64,000 nucleotides of DNA from Photobacterium sp. TY1-4 (GTDB lineage Bacteria > Pseudomonadota > Gammaproteobacteria > Enterobacterales > Vibrionaceae): positions 310,001 to 374,000 of the forward strand of contig NZ_CP099735.1 of the NCBI RefSeq assembly GCF_025398175.1, in the 5' to 3' direction. Positions 46,576-55,504 of this stretch are shown here, piece by piece. The translations under genes and the position numbers were made by a program. The notes below the pieces were generated by a model that did not search any database, was not told the DNA's origin, and was given only the letters and a program-made list of their open reading frames with translations. The stretch's first letter is position 1. The number at the start of each line of letters is the position of its first letter.

Positions 46576-47700
46576 CTATCGGCGTCTGCGCCAGCCGACC
46601 AGCAACATTGCCAATAGCGAAAACAGCGGTACGACGCCGCCACTCGAGCCCGATGAGCTTGATTTCGCCACAATTTCATCTTCTCTCACCAGCGTAAACG
46701 GGTCGTGTTGGAAGCTTGGGGTCCCGAGGGCGCTGAGCGTCAGCCCGGTTTCCTGCTCGATCCAGTCCCGGTACTGGCTCAGCTCGGTATACAGTCCGTT
46801 GCTCTGACCGGTGTCCAGTCCCTGATGTTTTTCACGGCAGACCGGACCATTACTGGTGACCCCGACAACTCGTAAGCCGAAATCCGCATCACTGAGGTGA
46901 TCCGGGTTTTGCCAAATCAGCGGTCCGCCGGAATCACCAGCACAAACATCTTTCTTGATGTCCGGATTATTTGAATCGGCACAGACAAAGTGGGAGTTGG
47001 TTGTGGTCGCATAGCCGGCATCACACAGGTTGTCTGGGATACCACCGAGTTTGACGACTTGTAACGCACTAGGCTGAACAAAATCTGGTGCGGTCTTGCC
47101 CCATCCGGACGCGATAAGATCACCCGGTGAATAGGCCGCGGCATTCCAGGTGTTGCTGAAACCGGAATCCGCTTGTGTTTGCTCAGCCAGGGTCGCGATT
47201 TGAATTGGCGTTGCCACGCTGCTCAGGGGACGGTTGACTTCAATCAGCGCCACATCATGGTCCAAGTCACCTGGCGTGTAAGTGGTGGCATTGAAAGGGA
47301 TACCAATATAACTCGGATGTGGGATCTTCCTGAGGATCGTAAATTTATAAGCGTCATCTACCGTATCTGCTTGTCCGGCCGGGATGACATCAACCCCGGC
47401 GACCAGGGTACTGCCCAGATTCGCCTGGAGCTCAGTGCAGTGTGCTGCGGTCACGGCCCAATAATCGCTGATCACAACCGCGCCGCATCCGGCGTAGGAT
47501 TCCCCGTTTATTTTCAGGCTTAAAATTGCCGCCTGCCAGGGCAGCAGGCGGTCGGCGAGTGCAGAAGCAGTTTCACCATTCAAAACCTTCGGTTGTACCG
47601 TTGTATCCGTTTGCGGGGTAGCGACCTCGTTGGCCTGAAGTGACGGGGCAAGCGCCAGCGCGAGTAACAGCGGAAAGGTAAACGTCTTTTTGTTATCCAT
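46576..47700 (-). CDS. Trypsin-like serine protease with a GlyGly-CTERM tail
   Basis: 374-aa exported S1 protease. Signal peptide FTFPLLLALALAPSLQA; catalytic triad His87 (VTAAHC), Asp149 (DLDHDVALIE) and Ser257 (CAGDSGGP). The C-terminus is Ser/Gly-rich then GGVVPLFSLLAMLLVGWRRRR-like: GG, a hydrophobic helix and four Arg, the GlyGly-CTERM sorting signal. Such proteins are usually type II secreted and cut by rhombosortase. ATG 47700 is preferred to an upstream frame from 47778. It follows lpxR on the same strand with a 96-bp gap. Confidence 0.88.
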   Translation of the reverse strand: MDNKKTFTFPLLLALALAPSLQANEVATPQTDTTVQPKVLNGETASALADRLLPWQAAILSLKINGESYAGCGAVVISDYWAVTAAHCTELQANLGSTLVAGVDVIPAGQADTVDDAYKFTILRKIPHPSYIGIPFNATTYTPGDLDHDVALIEVNRPLSSVATPIQIATLAEQTQADSGFSNTWNAAAYSPGDLIASGWGKTAPDFVQPSALQVVKLGGIPDNLCDAGYATTTNSHFVCADSNNPDIKKDVCAGDSGGPLIWQNPDHLSDADFGLRVVGVTSNGPVCREKHQGLDTGQSNGLYTELSQYRDWIEQETGLTLSALGTPSFQHDPFTLVREDEIVAKSSSSGSSGGVVPLFSLLAMLLVGWRRRR

Positions 47701-47796
47701 GACGGGATCTCTTCGACACGCAATATGCGCTTCAATGTATATTTGATTTATAGTCGGTATTTTTAACGAGATAAACATTCGCTTTGGCGATATCTC

Positions 47797-48846
47797 TCAC
47801 GGACGCCAGAATACCATGAGTGATCCCCAGGCGTACGAACTTTGCAGGTCTTCTTTGAAATCGGGCGTATTGATGGTGATGCTGGCAACGGCTCCCCAGT
47901 CTGGTTGCAGATAGGCACCGCCAAAGAGCAGGCTGGCTTGCCAAGGTTCAAGGGTTGTGGGGGGAATGGGAATATCCTGATTCAGGCGTTTTCCTTCAAT
48001 GGTCTGATCGGTGAGTTGGTAGCGTCCTTCAAGACCGATGAATAGGAAACGAGCGGGGCCAGCATTCGTTGCCATGCCGGGATTAAACACGTGGCCGGGG
48101 ATAAAACCGTGACTGCCGCTTGGGGTATGGAGGGTTGCTCCCAGGCGGGCGATTGAACCGACGGCAAATTCGGTTTGATAGTTACCGGCCGTCAGGCGGC
48201 CGGTATAGCTCAGGTCATACCGGATATTAGTCGGGGGGGAGCTGGGAGCTTGAGCGTCTGATGTCGAGGCGGTGGATTGGCTCAGATCCCCCGAGAGGAT
48301 CCGGTGATTGGCCTGATACGTCAGATTCAAAACCAGTGGGTTGTCTACTTGATAGTCCCAGCCCATTGGCTTGTCTGAACCAATCAGTTCGTGGATCAGG
48401 GTTTGTCCTTGCTCTGCCCGGGCATGTGGGCCCAGGGTGCCCAGCATGACCTGAAAGGACTGGGTTTGTGTGACGGAAAACTGATAAAGAGCCGTTTCGA
48501 TAAACAGTAAACCGGCATAGGGCCGCTCCCCGGCCAGCGGGATCGTGCTGTCAAGTGTTGCCGGTGTCCAGATTTGGGTGCCAAACCGGAGACTCGCACC
48601 TTTGAGACTTTGCTCAGAGGACAGCAGGGTATCTGCGGCATTACTGAGCCCGGCAGGAAGCAGGGATTGAAAAGTCACCGCAGCGGGAGCGTGGTAGGTG
48701 GCAAAGAATCCGTGGGTATAGTTTTTATCCGTGCCAAGCGCACCGTCATTATCCAGGGCCAGTGACCATAGGCCCGAGTTGTCAGCGCCCGCCACAGGTG
48801 ATAAAAAAAGAAGGTGAGTGATGAAGCCAAGCCATACTCGTTTCAT
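47797..48846 (-). CDS. lpxR: Lipid A 3'-O-deacylase of the LpxR family
   Basis: 349-aa outer-membrane beta-barrel enzyme that removes 3'-acyloxyacyl chains from lipid A. After a signal peptide (VWLGFITHLLFLSPVAGA), the family start SLALDNDGALGTDKNYTHGF carries the Asn/Asp and Thr residues of the active site. GPHARAEQGQTLIHELIGS and PMGWDYQVDNPLVLNL are the other family blocks, with the catalytic His in the first. ATG 48846 begins the signal peptide. A 14-bp hairpin ends 16 bp upstream of the start. Confidence 0.88.
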   Translation of the reverse strand: MKRVWLGFITHLLFLSPVAGADNSGLWSLALDNDGALGTDKNYTHGFFATYHAPAAVTFQSLLPAGLSNAADTLLSSEQSLKGASLRFGTQIWTPATLDSTIPLAGERPYAGLLFIETALYQFSVTQTQSFQVMLGTLGPHARAEQGQTLIHELIGSDKPMGWDYQVDNPLVLNLTYQANHRILSGDLSQSTASTSDAQAPSSPPTNIRYDLSYTGRLTAGNYQTEFAVGSIARLGATLHTPSGSHGFIPGHVFNPGMATNAGPARFLFIGLEGRYQLTDQTIEGKRLNQDIPIPPTTLEPWQASLLFGGAYLQPDWGAVASITINTPDFKEDLQSSYAWGSLMVFWRP

Positions 48847-48861
48847 GGACAACCTGTTGGC

Positions 48862-48893
48862 TATCCGGTGAAGCCTTCTGGCTTCACCGGATA
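48862..48893 (-). promoter_or_regulatory. Long hairpin in the lpxR leader
   Basis: 14-bp perfect stem (48862-48875 with 48880-48893) with TTCT loop, placed 15 bp before the lpxR ATG and in the divergent space with sseA. There is no T-run. It could affect lpxR translation or mRNA stability. Confidence 0.55.
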
Positions 48894-48976
48894 TCACGAA
48901 ATGATAGAAACAAAGAAAAACCATACAAACAAAGAATAGACGAAGCATTCAGTCATCCCAGTGAAAGGAACGCACT

Positions 48977-49831
48977 ATGTCGGTCACAATTTTACCTTCT
49001 CCCTTGGTCTCCCCCGCTTGGTTGGCCGAGCATCTGGCACAACCCGCTCTCGTCGTACTGGACGCCAGTTGGTTTCTCCCCGGAACCGACCGGAGTCCGG
49101 AGCAAGAGTGGCAAGCCAAGCGGATCCCCGGCGCACGTTTTTTTGATTTCGACGACAAGGTTTCCGATCCGGATTCCGAACTGCCGCATATGTTACCGGG
49201 TGAATCCTTGTTTTCTCAGGCGGTGTCAGAACTGGGGATCGCACCGCATTCAAGCATTGTCGTGTATGACAGCCACGGCGTGTTCTCGGCACCCAGAGTA
49301 TGGTGGATGTTCCGGGCCATGGGGCACAACAGTGTGGCCGTGCTGGATGGTGGGTTGCCGGCTTGGGAAGCTGCCGGTTACGCGCTTGAATCCGGTGAAG
49401 CGGCAACACCGCAACCATCGACGTTTCAGGCAACGTATCAACCCGATTGGGTGATTGATGCGGAAACACTGCATCAACAATTAGAAACTCCGGAGTGTCA
49501 GGTACTTGATGCACGTCCAGCGGCTCGGTTTTATGGCACACAGCCGGAGCCGAGAGCCGGGATGCGCAGTGGTCATATGCCGCAGGCGAAAAGTCTGCCG
49601 TTTTCCCAGCTCGTCAAAAATGGCTGTTTTTTGGACGTAGAGCAGTTGCGTCAGCGGTTTGATGCGCTCAGCGATCAGGAGCAACGTTTGATCTTCACGT
49701 GTGGCTCCGGGGTGACGGCCTGTATTCTGGCGCTGGCAGCAGAGCTGGCCGGCCGGGATCGCCTGACGGTCTATGATGGTTCGTGGGCAGAATGGGGCAG
49801 CGGAATGAAGTATCCGGTGGTTCAGTCATGA
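48977..49831 (+). CDS. sseA: 3-mercaptopyruvate sulfurtransferase
   Basis: 284-aa two-domain rhodanese. Moves sulfur from 3-mercaptopyruvate to thiol acceptors or cyanide. The first domain is inactive; the second has the MST loop CGSGVTA with the catalytic Cys. The mercaptopyruvate-type loop CGSGVTA separates it from thiosulfate rhodaneses (CRxGxR). AAAGGA lies before ATG 48977. Stand-alone, ended by a long hairpin. Confidence 0.92.
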   Translation: MSVTILPSPLVSPAWLAEHLAQPALVVLDASWFLPGTDRSPEQEWQAKRIPGARFFDFDDKVSDPDSELPHMLPGESLFSQAVSELGIAPHSSIVVYDSHGVFSAPRVWWMFRAMGHNSVAVLDGGLPAWEAAGYALESGEAATPQPSTFQATYQPDWVIDAETLHQQLETPECQVLDARPAARFYGTQPEPRAGMRSGHMPQAKSLPFSQLVKNGCFLDVEQLRQRFDALSDQEQRLIFTCGSGVTACILALAAELAGRDRLTVYDGSWAEWGSGMKYPVVQS

Positions 49832-49841
49832 AGCTGTAAAT

Positions 49842-49871
49842 AATTCAGGCCAGCGTATGCCGGCCTGAATT
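49842..49871. terminator. Hairpin between sseA and pstS
   Basis: Stem AATTCAGGCC/GGCCTGAATT (49842-49851 with 49862-49871), 10-nt loop, between convergent genes. Weak T-tract. Confidence 0.75.
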
Positions 49872-49889
49872 CACGGTTGCGGCAGGGGC

Positions 49890-50714
49890 TTATTGGTTAT
49901 GGACCGCGATGTAGCCACGCTGGCCGATAATTGCCAGGCCGTCTTCTGAAGTCACATATTGAATGAAATCTTTGGCTGAAGGTTTAAGCTTTTTCGCCTT
50001 GTACAGCATCATAAACGGCCGCGCGATTTTATACTTGCCGGACTCCAGGTTCGCCAAGGTTGGCGGCACGCCATCAAATGCAAGGGCTTTGACTGAATCG
50101 TCGACTGAGCCCAGCGACATGTAGCCAATCGCATGAACATTTCGCGACACCAGACTCTTGACCATGCCGTTGGTGTTCACCACCAGCACCTGCGGGTTGA
50201 TGTCTGAAACGGTCTGACCGGCAACTTGCTGGGTCAGCCCCATGAAGTCTTCAAAAGAGAAACGAGATCCGGACGCATTTTCCCGGCTGACCACAGCCAT
50301 TTTCAGATCCGGACCGCCCACCTGGTTCCAGTTGTTAATTTCACCATGGTAGATCTTGGATACCTGCTCCCGGGTGAGATTGCTGACCGGGTTATTTTTG
50401 TTTACCACCAGCGCAATACCGTCATGGGCAATGGTCACTGTGGTGACGTCCGGGTTGATTTCGTCGGCATTGAGATAGCGAGAACTCATCCCGATATCGG
50501 CAGCCTCTTTTTTAACGGCGGCAATACCGGCGGAAGAGCCAATCCCTTGGATTGCGATGAAGGTCTCTTGGTGAGCATTGGAATAGTTTTCGGCCAGTAC
50601 TTCAACCACATGGCTTACAGACGTCGAACCGGTTACCGTCACGGTCTGCTTTGCTTGAACATTGAATGCAAGGCTGGCGAAAATGGCACAGAGGGTAGTT
50701 GCCCTGGTCAGCAT
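49890..50714 (-). CDS. pstS: Phosphate ABC transporter substrate-binding protein
   Basis: 274-aa periplasmic protein. Signal peptide TTLCAIFASLAFNVQA; then VTVTGSTSVSHVVEVLAENY, GIGSSAGIAAVKKEAADIGMSSR and SRENASGSRFSFEDF, the phosphate-binding loops of the PstS family. It lacks neighbouring pstCAB genes, so it is an orphan or a second PstS. TGGAG lies before ATG 50714. A Pho box is present 43-60 bp upstream. Confidence 0.88.
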   Translation of the reverse strand: MLTRATTLCAIFASLAFNVQAKQTVTVTGSTSVSHVVEVLAENYSNAHQETFIAIQGIGSSAGIAAVKKEAADIGMSSRYLNADEINPDVTTVTIAHDGIALVVNKNNPVSNLTREQVSKIYHGEINNWNQVGGPDLKMAVVSRENASGSRFSFEDFMGLTQQVAGQTVSDINPQVLVVNTNGMVKSLVSRNVHAIGYMSLGSVDDSVKALAFDGVPPTLANLESGKYKIARPFMMLYKAKKLKPSAKDFIQYVTSEDGLAIIGQRGYIAVHNQ

Positions 50715-50756
50715 TATTTTTCTCCAAAATATACCAGTAAAAAACCCCCATAGCTT

Positions 50757-50774
50757 ATGACGAAAACATGACAG
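50757..50774 (-). promoter_or_regulatory. Pho box (PhoB site) of pstS
   Basis: CTGTCATGTTTTCGTCAT on the minus strand: two direct 7-bp half-sites (CTGTCAT and TCGTCAT) 11 bp apart, the layout of PhoB boxes. The first is perfect and the second matches at five of seven positions. Confidence 0.78.
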
Positions 50775-50819
50775 TATTGTGAAAATACCGTGTGGCCTTG
50801 CAAAACGCAGGCAATATTT

Positions 50820-51695
50820 CTAAAGGGATGGCGTCGGGCAGGGTTTTCCGGCTTTGGCGCGATACATACTTTTATCGGCTGTTGCCAGTAAACTGTCGGG
50901 ATCACTTAAGTTGCCGGGATAGTAAATGGCTAATCCAATGCTTAAATCAATTTGATATCGGTCATTCAGAGGCTGAACGGCTTGATACAGGCCATCAATC
51001 CATTCATTACATCGCTGTTGATCTTCGCAGGGTAATAAAACGACGAACTCATCGCCCCCGATGCGGTAGGCCTGGCTGCCGGTCGGTGCGGTTTTGACCA
51101 GCAAGGTCGAGATCTCACTCAAGAGCTCATCGCCCTGTTTATGCCCGAAACGGTCATTCACCTGCTTGAAGTTGTCGAGATCGATGTAGGCCAGAATGCC
51201 CCGTTGATTGTTAATCGCCATTCGGTCAAAGCGGCGGAACAGGGCTCGGCGATTTTGCAGGCTGGTCAGTTCATCTTCCAATGCCATCCGGCTTAATTGG
51301 GCTTCCAGGCTTCGTGCCCGTTGAATCTGCGCATTGAGGTTTGTGATTAACGTTCGGTGTCGTTGCAGTAACTTGTTAAAGCAAAAACAGATCAGAAAAA
51401 CGCCAATGTGCATAAAGCTGTTTTCGGCATTTTCGAGTAACCAGTGGCCACTCAGCTCTGGGATTTCATCAAGTAAGTCGGCGAGAAGACCGATGCCGTA
51501 AGTTCCCAGTGAGAGTGACAGCCACCATCGCATGCCGGTGCCGGCAGCTTCCCGCACCAGTAATACCAGCAGAACCAGCGTCAAAATAGAGACAGGAATG
51601 TCCAGTCCCTGGCTGGAGGGGACGAACGCAGAGAGCAGAATGCCTGCGCAAGCCAGAACCGTCAGGTGGATCGGAAATTGGGAAATGTCTTTCAT
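50820..51695 (-). CDS. Membrane diguanylate cyclase (GGDEF)
   Basis: 291 aa. Four or so N-terminal hydrophobic helices (residues about 5-115), a short coiled coil (LNAQIQRARSLEAQLSRMAL) and a GGDEF domain. DELTSLQNRR opens the domain; the active loop is RIGGDEFVVL with the full GGDEF motif. The RxxD inhibitory site five residues before it is absent, so product inhibition there is not expected. ATG 51695 begins a natural membrane protein start, though the ribosome site is weak; ATG 51812 would add 39 residues. Follows pstS only by strand. Confidence 0.86.
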   Translation of the reverse strand: MKDISQFPIHLTVLACAGILLSAFVPSSQGLDIPVSILTLVLLVLLVREAAGTGMRWWLSLSLGTYGIGLLADLLDEIPELSGHWLLENAENSFMHIGVFLICFCFNKLLQRHRTLITNLNAQIQRARSLEAQLSRMALEDELTSLQNRRALFRRFDRMAINNQRGILAYIDLDNFKQVNDRFGHKQGDELLSEISTLLVKTAPTGSQAYRIGGDEFVVLLPCEDQQRCNEWIDGLYQAVQPLNDRYQIDLSIGLAIYYPGNLSDPDSLLATADKSMYRAKAGKPCPTPSL

Positions 51696-52246
51696 AGGCC
51701 GTGTACAGCGAAAACAGAGAACCGGAATCGGGGGGATGATCTCAGAGAGGGCGTGGTCAGACAAGTGATTTCCACGGCCGATGCAAGGATTCCCATGTGT
51801 TTCCGGTTTCATGTCAGCTTGGCAGGGGAATTGTGGCGATATTGACCCGCCAGTATGCTGTACCTGAATTTCGGGAAAATATAATGTGGTCGAGATTTAA
51901 CCATCAATTAACCAAACCTACTCAAAAATGTGAAATTCATCATTTTTTATTTTTTGTGCATTCAATGCGTGATCATTCTCTCATTCAGTATAAAGTTCTA
52001 ATAAATATCAACTTTTAAAGATAATTTCAGATTAACCATGAAGGATGTGTGGGGTTTTCAGACATATCATTATTGAAAACAAAGTTTCACTTCTAGTGAT
52101 GTAATAAACTCTTTGATATACAAGGGATGTAACAAAACATTTCGGTTAACAATATTGTAACACGTGTTGTTTTATGTCTATTCTATACATGACGAGCAAT
52201 TGTTGTGCTATCGGCACATGGACGTAACATTCAGAGAGGTCATCCT
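51696..52246. other. Divergent intergenic region, AT-rich
   Basis: About 550 bp between the GGDEF gene and ravA. The right half is very AT-rich. A 10-bp palindrome AACACGTGTT (52159-52168) lies 79 bp before the ravA start and may be an operator. No gene is supported; the frame at 51797-52018 has no protein-like features. Confidence 0.4.
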
Positions 52247-53902
52247 ATGCTGACAATGGCAAGCCAGGCGCAACCCAACAAAGCTTTAGTCTCCGAGCGG
52301 ATACAAAAGTTGGTGAAGGCGTTGTCCAACGGCGTCTATGAACGAGAAGAAACGATAAAGCTTTGCCTGCTTGCTGCGCTCGCCGGGGAAAGTGTGTTTT
52401 TGCTCGGTCCTCCCGGGATTGCAAAAAGCCTGATTGCAAAACGGTTGATCCAGGCCTTTGATCACAGCCGCTTTTTTGATTATCTCATGACGCGATTCTC
52501 AACCCCTGAGGAAGTGTTCGGTCCGTTGTCGATCCAGGAACTCAAAGATAACGGGAAATATGTTCGCCTGATCGATGGCTACCTGCCAACTGCACAGGTG
52601 GTGTTTCTGGATGAAATCTGGAAAGCCGGGCCAGCGATTCTGAACACCCTCCTGACGGTCGTGAACGAACGAACCTTTAAAAATGGCCAGGATACCCTGC
52701 CGGTGCCGATGCGCTTGTTGATCACCGCTTCTAACGAGCTGCCGGAAGAGGACAGTGGCCTGGAAGCCTTGTTTGACCGGATGCTGGTACGGGTGTTTGT
52801 CAACCGGATTCAGGAAAAGCAAAATTTCAAAGCCATGCTGATGGGGGAAGGGCCAAGCATTCAGGAAATGGCTCCCGGACTGGCCATCACGGACGAAGAA
52901 TACGACAGCTGGCAGAAGCATATTGATGACATTCGACTGGGTGAAGAAATATTCGAGAAAATTTATACCCTGAAGTCGATGATCGAACAGCGCGCGGAAA
53001 GCGGAGAAGATTTCGAAGCCGAAGACAGCGAGCTGTATATATCGGACCGACGCTGGAAAAAGTCCGTGCGCTTGCTTAAAGCCAGCGCCTTCTTTAATGG
53101 CCGTGATGCCATTAACCCGCTCGATCTCCTGTTGCTTCAGGACTGTCTATGGCACAGCCCGGAATCGCGTCATGTGGTGCGGGAATTGATCCGTCAGTTT
53201 GCAACGCAGAAAGCGTTCGGCCAGGAGGCCGCGCAAGCGAATGCGACTGAAGCGCAGACCATTATCGATGATGTCCATCAGGATATTGCAACGGGACTGT
53301 GCATGCATTTCTCCCGCGAAACCATGATGCGTAAAGAATGGTTTAAGTATGATTTCAGCGGCGCCCGTCGCTATACCGTCAACAACAATCCGCGGATGAT
53401 CAAGCTGGTCATGTTGCAGCAAAATCCGTCGGTGTCTGAGCAGGAAAGTGGGGACAGCCGCTGGGTTTACGTGGACGGTGATGAATTTGAGAAGAAGATT
53501 AAAACCGGCCAGTGCGATATCTATGGCTTTGTGAACAAGAACACCCATTTGTGTCGCCTGCAATTTGAAATTGATGCCCTGCAACATCTGGTGATTAAAG
53601 ATATTGCGAACCGCTCGGTTCTGGTCGGGTTGGCCGGCAGTCACGGGGTCACCAATGCCCAGCAGCAACTGTGGCAGTCAGAAGCCGAAAAAGCACTGGG
53701 TAAAGTGTCGGATGCCGAACATTCGATCAAGCTGTCCCGCAGCAGTTTTCACGGCGCCTTGCCGCACACCTTTATTGAAGCGGATTTGCCAGACTTGATT
53801 GAGCAGAGTATTTCGACGGCCTCGGATGCCGTAACCGAGTTGAAGATACTGATTGATAAAAGTGTTTTCCGTATCTCTCACTTGTCTGAATACTTTGCCT
53901 GA
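52247..53902 (+). CDS. ravA: MoxR-family AAA+ ATPase RavA
   Basis: 551 aa. Hexameric ATPase that works with ViaA in stress and respiratory-complex assembly and binds LdcI in enterobacteria. Walker A GPPGIAKS near 54-61, Walker B QVVFLDEIWK, sensor 1 LLITASNELP, and Arg finger region. The C-terminal half has the RavA-type triple-helical and LARA-like insertion. AGAGG lies before ATG 52247. It is 16 bp from viaA. Confidence 0.94.
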   Translation: MLTMASQAQPNKALVSERIQKLVKALSNGVYEREETIKLCLLAALAGESVFLLGPPGIAKSLIAKRLIQAFDHSRFFDYLMTRFSTPEEVFGPLSIQELKDNGKYVRLIDGYLPTAQVVFLDEIWKAGPAILNTLLTVVNERTFKNGQDTLPVPMRLLITASNELPEEDSGLEALFDRMLVRVFVNRIQEKQNFKAMLMGEGPSIQEMAPGLAITDEEYDSWQKHIDDIRLGEEIFEKIYTLKSMIEQRAESGEDFEAEDSELYISDRRWKKSVRLLKASAFFNGRDAINPLDLLLLQDCLWHSPESRHVVRELIRQFATQKAFGQEAAQANATEAQTIIDDVHQDIATGLCMHFSRETMMRKEWFKYDFSGARRYTVNNNPRMIKLVMLQQNPSVSEQESGDSRWVYVDGDEFEKKIKTGQCDIYGFVNKNTHLCRLQFEIDALQHLVIKDIANRSVLVGLAGSHGVTNAQQQLWQSEAEKALGKVSDAEHSIKLSRSSFHGALPHTFIEADLPDLIEQSISTASDAVTELKILIDKSVFRISHLSEYFA

Positions 53903-53918
53903 GCCGGGAGCTTGAGCT

Positions 53919-55367
53919 ATGCCAGTGAATGAAAGTATAAATTTAGCCCTGATGCTCACCGAGTCCGGCATTATTGATAATGCGGTGCACGAACTCATGA
54001 TGCGGCCGCAGTTGATCGTCGCGGCCGAGCAGAATCCCGGGATCAAATCGGCAATGAAAAGCCAGATTATGAAATGGCGGGGACAGGTCCAGCAACGGAT
54101 CAGCCGGGTGAGCGTGGAGGAGCGCTTTCAACAGGAAATTACCCTTTATCAGGAAGTCAGCCAGTGGGAGCCGGACTATTTTCTCGACCATGCGGATGCT
54201 GTCGTGAAAAAGCTCGAGGGCCATTCTGCTTTTTATTTCCGCGCCAAAAGCTTATTGGATCGGGAGCACCAGAAACATAACCCCATGTTCCAGAGTTATT
54301 TTTGCAATCAGTGGTATCAGGCACTGACGCAATCACTCACCGAAGCCCAGCAAACGGAACTGGAGCAGCACAAGGAAAAACTGCTGGCTGATTTGTATCA
54401 GCGTATTGAAACCATGCAGCAGATGGAGGAGGTTACCGAAGTCGGCGACGAGAAAAAAGCCGGTCGTCTGTGGGATATGGCCCAGGCCAAGTTAACCCGA
54501 ACCGATGTGAAAAGCTTAAAAGCGATGGCGGCCTTCCTGAAGAAAAACAAAGAACTGCAGGAGATTGCTGAGAAGTTGGGTCGCATGGCGAACGAAGTGG
54601 ATGACCCGAATCAGGCCCGGGTACGCTCGGAAGACTTAAAAATGGTCGAAGAGCGGAGTGACAGCGTCACGGATGATATTGTCGGTGTCCACGAGAGTGA
54701 TGACCTGGCTAAACTGTTACCGAATGAAGCGATGTTTCTGGCATATCCGGAGCTGGAAGTTGTGTTCTACAAACATCTGGTTGATAAGCGACTAATGAAT
54801 TACCGGATGCAGGGCGCGCAACGGAAGCTGCGTAAGGTGAAAGCCTACAAACGTCAAACCAAACAGGTGGAGCAGGATAAGGGACCATTCATTGTCTGCA
54901 TTGATGCCTCGGGTTCGATGAATGGTTTCCCGGAGCAGTGCGCCAAAGCCCTGGCTTATGGTTTGATGCAGATCGCGCTGGCCGAAGAGCGGGATTGCTA
55001 CGTGATCATGTTCTCGACCCAGCAGATCACCTATGAGCTCACTAAACAGGATGGCCTGCGGGAAGTGCTGAACTTTTTGTCCTATTCGTTCCATGGTGGA
55101 ACGGATCTCGGGCCGGTGCTGGATCAGTCGATTGCACTGATGAGCAGCGAGAAATACCGGAATGCCGATCTGGTGGTGTTGTCAGATTTCATTGCACCGT
55201 CACAACCGGATGCGATGATGAAGCGGATTCGCAAGCTCAAAGAGCATAAGAATCGATTTCATGCGGTGAACCTATCCAAATATGGGAATCCGGAGCTGAT
55301 GACGATCTTCGATCATTGCTGGTCGTATCACCCGTCCCAATTGGGTCGATTGTTGAAATGGAAATAA
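53919..55367 (+). CDS. viaA: VWA-domain protein ViaA
   Basis: 482 aa, the RavA partner. The N-terminal two thirds are helical. The C-terminal von Willebrand A domain has the MIDAS motif CIDASGSMNG at about 327-336, with the second metal Thr in FHGGTDLGP and Asp in VVLSDFIAP. GGGAG lies before ATG 53919. Cotranscribed with ravA and closed by a strong terminator. Confidence 0.94.
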   Translation: MPVNESINLALMLTESGIIDNAVHELMMRPQLIVAAEQNPGIKSAMKSQIMKWRGQVQQRISRVSVEERFQQEITLYQEVSQWEPDYFLDHADAVVKKLEGHSAFYFRAKSLLDREHQKHNPMFQSYFCNQWYQALTQSLTEAQQTELEQHKEKLLADLYQRIETMQQMEEVTEVGDEKKAGRLWDMAQAKLTRTDVKSLKAMAAFLKKNKELQEIAEKLGRMANEVDDPNQARVRSEDLKMVEERSDSVTDDIVGVHESDDLAKLLPNEAMFLAYPELEVVFYKHLVDKRLMNYRMQGAQRKLRKVKAYKRQTKQVEQDKGPFIVCIDASGSMNGFPEQCAKALAYGLMQIALAEERDCYVIMFSTQQITYELTKQDGLREVLNFLSYSFHGGTDLGPVLDQSIALMSSEKYRNADLVVLSDFIAPSQPDAMMKRIRKLKEHKNRFHAVNLSKYGNPELMTIFDHCWSYHPSQLGRLLKWK

Positions 55368-55430
55368 GTACGGCCGATGTTTAATTGAATTCCACACTAA
55401 AATAATAATATCTCTAGTTGTCTTGTCGTT

Positions 55431-55456
55431 GGCGGTGATTGATCACCGCCTTTTTT
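55431..55456 (+). terminator. Terminator of ravA-viaA
   Basis: Stem GGCGGTGA/TCACCGCC (55431-55438 with 55443-55450), loop TTGA, followed by TTTTTT. Confidence 0.93.
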
Positions 55457-55504
55457 ATGTCCGGTCGAGATGAATATGGCGGTAAATATGAGTGTTGCGA
55501 GTGG

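Noticed and set aside
51797..52018. Plus-strand 73-codon frame
   Set aside because: It starts inside the far 5' region of the GGDEF gene and ends in AT-rich DNA, with no ribosome site or pattern.
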